From contig DLOP01000043.1 in NCBI GenBank assembly GCA_002478505.1, positions 12,547 to 33,554 of the forward strand: DNA of 21,008 nucleotides, read 5' to 3'. Under the pieces are notes generated by a model, which searched no databases, had not been told where the DNA came from, and saw only the letters and a program-made list of their open reading frames with translations. Shown here piece after piece: positions 14,383-21,008 of the stretch (position 1 is its first letter; the number at the start of each line of letters is the position of its first letter). Made by a program: the position numbers and the translations under genes. Origin of the DNA: Lachnospiraceae bacterium UBA7481 (lineage in GTDB: Bacteria > Bacillota > Clostridia > Lachnospirales > Lachnospiraceae).

Positions 14383-17286
14383 ATGCTTAAAGTAGTTATG
14401 ACAGAAAATGGTCTCGTCCGTGGACTTTCCGGCAACAACACCAGAATTACGGCATTTAAGGGGATACCTTTTGCCGCTCCCCCGGTTGGGGAAAACAGAT
14501 GGAAAGCGCCGCAGCCATGTGAGAATTGGAGCGGCATAAAGAATGCCTATTCTTTTGGACCGATTTCCGTTCAGGATACCCCCGGTCTCGGCACTGATCT
14601 CTACAGCCGCGAATGGCATGTGGACCCTGACATAGAAATGAACGAGGACTGCCTTTATCTGAATGTGTGGACAGGCGCAGACAGCGATAAAGACAAGCTG
14701 CCGGTACTTGTATGGATCTTTGGCGGCGGGTTCCAATGGGGATATACCTCCGAAATGGAATTTAACGGTGAAAATATTGCCAAGAGAGGCGTGGTCGTTG
14801 TCAGCATCAACTACCGCCTTGCAGCCCTTGGCTTTCTTGCGCACCCTGAGATAACAAAGGAGAACCCTGACGCCCCTGCCAACTTCGGTCTTCTTGACCA
14901 GCTTGCGGGACTTGAATGGGTCAAAAGAAATATCGGCGCATTTGGCGGAGATCCTGACAATATTACTCTTGCGGGTCAGTCTGCAGGCGGCGCCAGCGTC
15001 CTTTCCCATATCACAAGCAATAGATCAAAGGATCTTATCCATAAAGCGGTTATTTTAAGCGGTATGATCCGTCCGCCATATGAACCCGACACTTTTATCG
15101 TCCCCCAGCCGCTTGCTTATGGTGAAGAACTCGGCAGACAGTTTTTTGCTTCTCTCGGAGTCTCTTCGCTGGAAGAAGCCAGACAGATCGACGCTTTTGT
15201 GTTAAGAGATTCCTATCAGAAATTTGTCCGTAATCATCCGAGATTCGCTCCGGTGTTGGACGGATATCTCATTGAGGAGGATCCGTTTAGCCGCCTCCTT
15301 GAAGGGAAACATAATCACATCCCTCTCATGGCGGGCAATACAGGAGATGAATTTAAGACTTACATCAAAGCGGACAGCGAAGAGGAACTGTCTCGGAAGG
15401 CGGAACAATATTTTGGCGAGGATGCGGAATACTTCCTTTCCACAAAGGAGGCAAAGGCTAAAGATGCCTATGGATATGCCCGCTGCAATTCCATTGAATA
15501 TTCTGTAAAAAGCGGTTTTTCCGGGACACGCGCCAATACCTACTACTATTGTTTTGAACCGGATATTCCGGGGGAAGATGATCCCGGCACATTCCACTCT
15601 GTTGATCTTTGGTTCTTTTTTGAAACGCTTGCCGGATCATACAGACCATTTACCGGAAGGCATTATGATCTTGCCCGGCAAATGTGCAATTATCTGACAA
15701 ATTTTATTAAAAACGGAGATCCAAACGGCAAAGACGCAGACGGATCACCCATGGAGCAATGGCTTCCTTATACAAAAGATGCTAAGAATGAAATGCATTT
15801 TACAAAATCAGGCTCTAAGGCTTCCGTACAAAACGATGCCTTTGGCGATTTTATGATCAAACAAATCACAAAGAAAAACAAAAACGGAAAGAAACAGGCT
15901 TTCAATCCCTATCTCCCGTCATGGGAATATATTCCCGACGGAGAACCTTATGTATTCGGCGAACGCGTATATGTCTACGGCTCCCACGACCGGTTCCGCG
16001 GTCATGCATTCTGCCTGAATGATTATGTCTGCTGGTCCGCTCCTGTTGACGATCTGGGTAATTGGCGATACGAGGGCGTCATCTATACAAGGCAGGATGA
16101 TCCCGAAAATAAGAACAACGATATGTGTCTTTACGCGCCTGACGTAGTAAAAGGGTCTGACGGCAGGTATTATCTGTACTATGTACTTGACAGGATCTCC
16201 ATTGTATCTGTTGCCGTATGTGATACTCCTGCCGGAAAATATGAATTTCTTGGATATGTTCATTACAAGGACGGAACAAGACTGGGGGAAAAGGAAACCG
16301 ATGAACCGCAGTTTGATCCGGGCGTGATCCTTGTGGATAATAAAGTTTACCTTTATACCGGTTTCTGTGGAATCGGAGATAAATCCAGAAGCGGGGCAAT
16401 GCTTACCGTACTGGATCAGGATATGCTCACTGTTTTGGAAGCGCCGAAAATCGTTGTCCCGGGAAGCTCCTACAGTCAGGGAACGGAATTTGAAAACCAC
16501 GCGTTTTTTGAAGCATCTTCCATTCGATGCTTTGACCGGAAATATTATTTCATTTATTCGTCAGAAGTAATGCATGAATTATGCTATGCCATTTCTGATT
16601 CCCCGAAAGGTCCTTTTCGGTACGGCGGCGTAATTGTCAGTAACGCGGATCTGCACATTGATTCCTACAAGCCTGCCGATAAGCCTGCCGCTTTTGCAGG
16701 CAATAATCACGGAAGCCTTGTGGAGATCGGCAGTCAGCGATACATATTTTATCACCGTCAGACATTAAACATATGGTACTCCCGACAAGGCTGTGCCGAA
16801 CCGGTAACCTTTCAGGAAGACGGAAGCATCTCCCAAAGCGAGATCACTTCCTGCGGTTTAAATCAGGGAGCGCTGAATGACCGGGATGAATATCCGGCTT
16901 ATATCGCATGTAATATGTTTACTGAAGATAACGAGATCTATGTAGGCGGAGCAAATGTTCCCTGGATCACCCAGGAAGGGAAAGACGGCGACGAAAATCC
17001 CGGATATGTAGCCCATATCACGGATGGCGCCACCATCGGTTTTAAATATTTTGACTGCCGCAACGTAAAGGAGATCGTGGTAAATGCCCGCGGTTACGCA
17101 ACCGGCTTCTTTGAGGTAAAGACCCGGATAAACGGACCGGTTCTCGCAACCCTTAAAATGAAACACTCAACTATCTGGGAAGCATACCGTTCTGACTGCG
17201 CAATACCGGACGGAATCAACGCCCTGTATCTTACCTACCGCGGAGAAGGTACGGCGGAAATCAAATCCTTCCGGTTTCTGCACTGA
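14383..17286 (+). CDS. Two-domain enzyme: type-B carboxylesterase fused to GH43 glycosidase
   Basis: This 967-residue cytoplasmic protein lacks a signal peptide. Residues 1 to about 490 form a type-B carboxylesterase (alpha/beta hydrolase) with NEDCLYLNVW, the oxyanion segment GGGFQWG, and a full apparent triad: Ser200 (GQSAGG), Glu323 (NTGDEF) and His405 (GTFHSVDL). A Lys/Asn-rich linker follows at about 494-506. Residues 507 to about 820 form a GH43 five-bladed propeller with candidate catalytic Asp519 (IPDGEP), Asp587 (YAPDVV) and Glu710 (FFEASSIR). About 830-967 is a beta-sandwich resembling CBM6-like GH43 tails. Likely roles are removal of acetyl or another acyl group plus xylose or arabinofuranose release from the same imported xylan fragment (inference). 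AAGGAGA lies 10 nt before the ATG. It diverges from GH51 and converges on GH115. Confidence 0.93.
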   Translation: MLKVVMTENGLVRGLSGNNTRITAFKGIPFAAPPVGENRWKAPQPCENWSGIKNAYSFGPISVQDTPGLGTDLYSREWHVDPDIEMNEDCLYLNVWTGADSDKDKLPVLVWIFGGGFQWGYTSEMEFNGENIAKRGVVVVSINYRLAALGFLAHPEITKENPDAPANFGLLDQLAGLEWVKRNIGAFGGDPDNITLAGQSAGGASVLSHITSNRSKDLIHKAVILSGMIRPPYEPDTFIVPQPLAYGEELGRQFFASLGVSSLEEARQIDAFVLRDSYQKFVRNHPRFAPVLDGYLIEEDPFSRLLEGKHNHIPLMAGNTGDEFKTYIKADSEEELSRKAEQYFGEDAEYFLSTKEAKAKDAYGYARCNSIEYSVKSGFSGTRANTYYYCFEPDIPGEDDPGTFHSVDLWFFFETLAGSYRPFTGRHYDLARQMCNYLTNFIKNGDPNGKDADGSPMEQWLPYTKDAKNEMHFTKSGSKASVQNDAFGDFMIKQITKKNKNGKKQAFNPYLPSWEYIPDGEPYVFGERVYVYGSHDRFRGHAFCLNDYVCWSAPVDDLGNWRYEGVIYTRQDDPENKNNDMCLYAPDVVKGSDGRYYLYYVLDRISIVSVAVCDTPAGKYEFLGYVHYKDGTRLGEKETDEPQFDPGVILVDNKVYLYTGFCGIGDKSRSGAMLTVLDQDMLTVLEAPKIVVPGSSYSQGTEFENHAFFEASSIRCFDRKYYFIYSSEVMHELCYAISDSPKGPFRYGGVIVSNADLHIDSYKPADKPAAFAGNNHGSLVEIGSQRYIFYHRQTLNIWYSRQGCAEPVTFQEDGSISQSEITSCGLNQGALNDRDEYPAYIACNMFTEDNEIYVGGANVPWITQEGKDGDENPGYVAHITDGATIGFKYFDCRNVKEIVVNARGYATGFFEVKTRINGPVLATLKMKHSTIWEAYRSDCAIPDGINALYLTYRGEGTAEIKSFRFLH

Positions 17287-17300
17287 TGGTTTTTTGACGC

Positions 17301-20222
17301 TTACATCCGGAAGCTTTCTTTCGCGCCCAGATAAGAGGTATCGGGACTGCCGCCTTTTCTCTCCAGACAGATCCTTTCCAGCACATTTTCACAACCGGCG
17401 GCGTAAAAACGGATCCTGTTTTCTCCCTTTCTGCAAGTCACAGGAGTCGAAACCTTACGGACATGGTTCATGACCTCCTGTGCCCATTGCAGAGACACAC
17501 CTGCCATATATCCGTTTTCCAGAACGCTTTTTTTCTGTATTCCCTGCCCGTTAAATTCATAACAGATGCTGATATCTCCTCCGAATTTTGCCGGATTCGC
17601 CGGTTCGAGTTCAAAGATCAGATCGTATTCTCCCTCTTCCCATATATAAAATTCATATTCGAGCCATATATCATCTTCCGTCGAGAAATCCTTTTGGGCG
17701 GGAAATGCTGCCATTGCGCTTCTATTCTTTCCCAGATCCTTTAATTCCAAAAAGCAGCCTGCCTGACCTTCCTTCTTTGCGCTGTAATGAACCGCCTCCA
17801 TATACACAGTTCCTCCGGCTTCCACAAAGACAGGTACATCCCGTTCCGGTCCAGGCAATAAAGGCGGCGCTTTTACAACAATTTCAACATCCGCATTGCC
17901 ATAAACAACATGAATGACTCCATCCGTCCTCTCTTTTGTCTCCTGCTCCGATCCAAATTGCTCCGGATCATAAGAAACGTCAATCACCGCAAGCGGATTT
18001 TGTCCGCTGAGCGTTCCCTGATCTTTTGAGATCCATAACCAGTCAGATCCGCATTCCACAGAGTAATCCACTTCACGTTTGCTTGCAAGCGCCAGATAAA
18101 AGGCAGCCTGCCTGACGCCATGATGAAGGAAATCATTGATAAACAGTTTTTTTCCGGTCCACTCTTCTCCGGTAGTTGTCCGTTCATCGCCGCATACACC
18201 TACAACGATCCGTTCATCCTCAATGGGAAATACTGTTTCAAGCACCGGATTGTGTGATTCCTCCGAATTCCAATTTTCAAATCCGATATGTCTTGCCTCC
18301 GCAAATCCATCCCATTTACCGTTTAACAGAGTGTGGAATTCCTGTTTGAAACAGGCATCCCTTTTTAAACACTCCTCCATAAGACGTCCGCATTCATTGG
18401 CAGCGACAGCGCCCTTTCCCGCGAGATAATGATTGAAGCCGCGATAAAGCCACATACACAGCAAATTCATGGATGCCATCACATTATAATATACCAGTTC
18501 ATAAAATGCGGGCATCTGCGCTTCGGTACAGCGATCCATCAATTCCTGACATTCCGCCATCAATGTTTTCGCTCGTTTCAGCATTTGCTCCGCTTCCCGG
18601 TTTTGATTTACCGCATATATTTTTTCATTCAAATGCTCCGGTCTGCGGTTATGGTTCAGGCGGCTGTATTCTGTTATGATCTTCTCAAGCATTTCCCGAT
18701 CCTGCTTTGAAAAGACATGGGCAAACTGCCGGTCGATCCATTCTCTTGTGTATTTACGTGTTTCATTGGGATGCCGGATTCCATAGCGTTCATAATCATA
18801 AGCCAGATCCATAAAATAATTCAGCGGAAACTCCTGAAATGCCAAATCACCTACATTAACGATCCAGAGCTTTTGAATACCGGTTTCATACGCGTTGGTC
18901 ATCTGTTCCCAGACACAGGGAAGATAGGTGGAATTGACCCATTCATAGGAAACCGGCTCACCATGATAATCAAAGTGATAATACATACCATATCCGCCTT
19001 CATGCTCCCGCATTTTTCCCCACGGCCGGCTTCTCAGATATCCGTGATTATCATCGCACAGCAGCAGTATTACATCTTTTATTTCATCCTCTTCTATCAG
19101 TCCCACAGTCTTTTCATCACCATAGAAATAAGGTTCAACCTCCTTATAAAGAGCCAGCATTCTGGGTACTTTTTTCAAATCGGGATCAACACATTCTCTT
19201 ATCAGGGTATGCTGCTCTCTGATAACGTCCTTAAGCAGCCGTATATTATCTTCCAGAGAGGCTTCTTTGCCCATAATAGCAGAATCCCTTTCTCCCCGCA
19301 TTCCAATGGTAATAATATTTTCCAAATGTCCGTTCCGTTTTAGACCGTCTCTCCAAAAACGTATGATCCCCTCCCGGTTTACCTGAAAATCCCATGCATC
19401 CCCATAAGGGGAATCTTTTCCCCTAAGGCGGCTGTATTCTTCTCCGTGGCGCAGACAGGGCTCGTGGTGGGATAGCCCCATAACAATACCATATTCATCC
19501 GCCAATTCTGCGCTCTCTAACCCCGGACCGTCTTCCGCAAAGGATGCGGACCACATGGCAGGCCACAGATAATTCCCCTTCAGCCGCAAAAGCACCTCAA
19601 ACAGGCTGTCATACATTTTCGCATTAAAACCGCCAAACCGTTTATTACACCAGGTGCCAAAGGAAGGCCATTCATCATTGATGAAAAAACCTCTGTATTC
19701 AACGGAGGGTTCTTTTGATATACACTGCGCTTCCTGATCCAGAACAATTTCCGATCTTCTGGCAGGCTGTACTTCAGACCAGTTCACATAGGGCGAAACG
19801 CCAAGCAGCTCTGAGATATGAAAAAGGCCGTAAATCGCCCCTCTTTTGTCACTACCGGCTATGATAAGACTCCATGGAATATTGCCTAAGGGATTTTCAA
19901 CCAAAAAAAATCCATACGCCTCCCTTTTTTTCCGCAACTCCTCCGTACAGATTTTATGATGTTCTTCCAAATATGCAAGAATGGCGCTCTGTCCCAGAAC
20001 GCCATATATCACGCAGGGGTCGGATTCCCGTTCCCACATTTCGGGATCCTTTGCAAGCCCCCTGCGTCCTGCCCTTTTTCCGCAGATCTTGTGCAGATCC
20101 GCTATCACTTTATCCGCAATCTTATTTAATCCCGAAGCAGTTGTGTCTTCAAAAAGAAAGTCTATGATCTTACTCTGATCCGCCACAATATATTTTCTGC
20201 ATTCGATACTCTTACTGTCCAT
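17301..20222 (-). CDS. Intracellular xylan alpha-glucuronidase, GH115
   Basis: This enzyme of about 973 residues would release glucuronate or 4-O-methylglucuronate from xylan fragments. GH115 hallmarks appear in order: GSDKRGAIYGLFHISELLGV at about residues 123-142, RGFFINDEW at 177-185, FELLLRLK-like FEVLLRLKGNYLWPAMW at 208-224, SHHEPCLR at 251-258, CDDNHGYLR at 389-397 and NVGDLAFQE at 456-464. A beta-sandwich region occupies the C-terminus. No signal peptide is found, so it acts in the cytoplasm. The frame stays open 61 codons further upstream inside araD, but that part is a basic shadow. I choose ATG 20222, which overlaps the araD stop by 11 bp. ATG 20240 is also possible, and both have weak ribosome sites, pointing to coupled translation. 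It ends 14 bp from the convergent fusion gene. Confidence 0.92.
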   Translation of the reverse strand: MDSKSIECRKYIVADQSKIIDFLFEDTTASGLNKIADKVIADLHKICGKRAGRRGLAKDPEMWERESDPCVIYGVLGQSAILAYLEEHHKICTEELRKKREAYGFFLVENPLGNIPWSLIIAGSDKRGAIYGLFHISELLGVSPYVNWSEVQPARRSEIVLDQEAQCISKEPSVEYRGFFINDEWPSFGTWCNKRFGGFNAKMYDSLFEVLLRLKGNYLWPAMWSASFAEDGPGLESAELADEYGIVMGLSHHEPCLRHGEEYSRLRGKDSPYGDAWDFQVNREGIIRFWRDGLKRNGHLENIITIGMRGERDSAIMGKEASLEDNIRLLKDVIREQHTLIRECVDPDLKKVPRMLALYKEVEPYFYGDEKTVGLIEEDEIKDVILLLCDDNHGYLRSRPWGKMREHEGGYGMYYHFDYHGEPVSYEWVNSTYLPCVWEQMTNAYETGIQKLWIVNVGDLAFQEFPLNYFMDLAYDYERYGIRHPNETRKYTREWIDRQFAHVFSKQDREMLEKIITEYSRLNHNRRPEHLNEKIYAVNQNREAEQMLKRAKTLMAECQELMDRCTEAQMPAFYELVYYNVMASMNLLCMWLYRGFNHYLAGKGAVAANECGRLMEECLKRDACFKQEFHTLLNGKWDGFAEARHIGFENWNSEESHNPVLETVFPIEDERIVVGVCGDERTTTGEEWTGKKLFINDFLHHGVRQAAFYLALASKREVDYSVECGSDWLWISKDQGTLSGQNPLAVIDVSYDPEQFGSEQETKERTDGVIHVVYGNADVEIVVKAPPLLPGPERDVPVFVEAGGTVYMEAVHYSAKKEGQAGCFLELKDLGKNRSAMAAFPAQKDFSTEDDIWLEYEFYIWEEGEYDLIFELEPANPAKFGGDISICYEFNGQGIQKKSVLENGYMAGVSLQWAQEVMNHVRKVSTPVTCRKGENRIRFYAAGCENVLERICLERKGGSPDTSYLGAKESFRM

Positions 20223-20904
20223 AATAAGCGTTTGCCCCATGCTTTCTGAAATAGTGCTTATCCTGAAGCTCTCCCGGCGCCGGTGCGGCATCCGGATTAA
20301 TCGTCTCCGTCCGATATGCCATTTTGGCAACTTCTTCCAAAACAACCGCATTATGAACCGCATCAAAGGCATCTTTTCCCCATGCAAAAGGTCCATGCTT
20401 CTCACAAAGAACAGCCGGAACTTCCATAGGATCTTTTTTCATGCGGCAGAACTCCTTAACGATCAGCAGGCCTGTATTGGTCTCATAAGCTTCTTCGATC
20501 TCTTCTTTCGTCAGGCAGCGAAGACAAGGTACATCTCCGTATATATAATCTGCATGGGTGGTTCCATAACACGGGATATTCCTTCCTGCCTGCGCCCAGC
20601 TGGTAGCATAGGAAGAATGTGTATGTACAATACCTCCTATTTTCGGAAACGCTTTGTAAAGCTCCAAATGGGTCGGTGTATCGGAAGAAGGTTTATAGCT
20701 TCCTTCGACCTGATTGCCCTCCAGATCCATTACCACCATATTCTCCGGCGTAAGCTTATCATATTCCACGCCGCTTGGTTTGATAACAAAAAGTCCTTTT
20801 TCTGCATCAATACCGCTTACGTTGCCCCATGTAAACGTAACAAGCCCATACTTAGGCAGCATCCTGTTGGCATCACATACCTGCTTTTTCAGTTCCTCTA
20901 ACAT
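20212..20904 (-). CDS. araD: L-ribulose-5-phosphate 4-epimerase
   Basis: This 230-residue class II aldolase/epimerase converts L-ribulose 5-phosphate to D-xylulose 5-phosphate, the last dedicated step of L-arabinose use. Zinc ligands are His94 and His96 (VHTHSSYA) and His170 (CEKHGPF). Catalytic residues corresponding to E. coli Asp120 and Tyr229 appear as Asp119 (HADYIYGD) and Tyr228 (ANAYYGQ), a constant offset of one. The phosphate-binding segments GNVSG and KPSGV are intact. The length is standard. The start has GGAGGGAGG about 6 nt upstream. It follows a gene ending 21 bp upstream and overlaps the GH115 start downstream, so the three are very probably cotranscribed. Its presence supports L-arabinose as a substrate of this locus. 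Confidence 0.96.
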   Translation of the reverse strand: MLEELKKQVCDANRMLPKYGLVTFTWGNVSGIDAEKGLFVIKPSGVEYDKLTPENMVVMDLEGNQVEGSYKPSSDTPTHLELYKAFPKIGGIVHTHSSYATSWAQAGRNIPCYGTTHADYIYGDVPCLRCLTKEEIEEAYETNTGLLIVKEFCRMKKDPMEVPAVLCEKHGPFAWGKDAFDAVHNAVVLEEVAKMAYRTETINPDAAPAPGELQDKHYFRKHGANAYYGQ

Positions 20905-20925
20905 ACAACTTCCTCCCTCCTGTTT

Positions 20926-21008
20926 CTATTCAGACTCCATTGCATCCACAGCAGCCCGTTCAATAGATAGACCTGCTTTATACCGGGTCATAAATTTATT
21001 AAATCCTT
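20926..21008 (-). CDS. C-terminal end of an unidentified gene upstream of araD (possible FGGY kinase)
   Basis: Only the last 27 or so codons are in the window, ending in TAG at 20926-20928. The visible tail reads FNKFMTRYKAGLSIERAAV and then DAMESE. The pattern of a helical RYKAGL-x-IE-x-AAV tail resembles the ends of some sugar kinases of the FGGY family, and a ribulokinase would fit the position before araD, but the fragment is too short to be sure. It lies 21 bp upstream of araD, with the araD ribosome site in the gap, so it belongs to the same operon. Confidence 0.55.
   Translation of the reverse strand, partial: GFNKFMTRYKAGLSIERAAVDAMESE

Noticed and set aside
17287..17300. T-run between the convergent genes as an intrinsic terminator for the fusion gene
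   Set aside because: No GC-rich stem directly precedes the six T; the only inverted repeat has a 32-nt loop that contains the T-run itself.
18717..19343. 208-codon plus-strand open frame opposite the GH115 gene
   Set aside because: It is a shadow of the GH115 reading frame; the opposite strand encodes conserved GH115 motifs throughout.
20223..20405. N-terminal extension of the GH115 frame into araD
   Set aside because: The extra 61 residues are Arg/Met/His-rich, lack any domain, and lie inside the araD coding sequence; GH115 similarity begins later.
20239..20901. 220-codon plus-strand open frame opposite araD
   Set aside because: It is antisense to araD, whose zinc ligands and length are fully conserved, and no ribosome site is present.

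Overview
The window is a pentose and arabinoxylan-oligosaccharide utilisation locus from a low-to-moderate GC Gram-positive bacterium. The gene set points to Clostridia, most likely Lachnospiraceae: LplB/LplC-type sugar permeases with a lipoprotein binding protein, a YesM/YesN-type two-component system, split transketolases, a FucI-like isomerase, and small DUF4867 and DUF6171 proteins. Shine-Dalgarno sites are strong and Gram-positive in type. The family placement is inferred from gene content; no rRNA or other marker is present.

Layout. Almost everything is read on the minus strand, so transcription runs right to left. (a) Right edge to 17301: the 3' tail of an unidentified gene (possibly a sugar kinase), then araD, then a GH115 alpha-glucuronidase, closely packed. 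(b) 14383-17286, the only plus-strand gene: a fusion of a type-B carboxylesterase with a GH43 glycosidase. It converges on the GH115 gene with only 14 bp between stop codons. (c) 14019-14382: a 364-bp AT-rich divergent control region. (d) 14018 down to 6725, a probable seven-gene operon: GH51 arabinofuranosidase, DUF6171 zinc-finger-like protein, xylulokinase, DUF4867 protein, FucI-type pentose isomerase, and transketolase N- and C-terminal subunits. (e) 6636 down to 3239: YesM-type sensor kinase and YesN-type AraC response regulator, overlapping by 7 bp and ending in a terminator-like hairpin. (f) 3089 to the left edge: solute-binding lipoprotein, a strong intercistronic hairpin, and two permeases, the second cut by the window edge.

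How it works together (inference). Decorated xylan fragments are bound outside the cell by the lipoprotein and imported by the two permeases; the ATPase is not in the window. GH51, GH115 and the esterase-GH43 fusion all lack signal peptides, so arabinose, glucuronate and ester side groups are probably removed in the cytoplasm. L-arabinose could pass through the FucI-type isomerase, a kinase and AraD to D-xylulose 5-phosphate, while D-xylulose enters through XylB. The split transketolase takes the product into the pentose phosphate pathway. The two-component pair is the obvious candidate regulator.

Main points of interest: the complete-looking esterase-GH43 fusion; a pair of TTTGTCGG-like half-sites spaced exactly 22 bp upstream of both the binding-protein gene and the fusion gene; a run of nine G in the response-regulator reading frame; and a 15-bp hairpin without a T-run between the binding-protein and permease genes. 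No mobile element, CRISPR array, tRNA or rRNA was seen.
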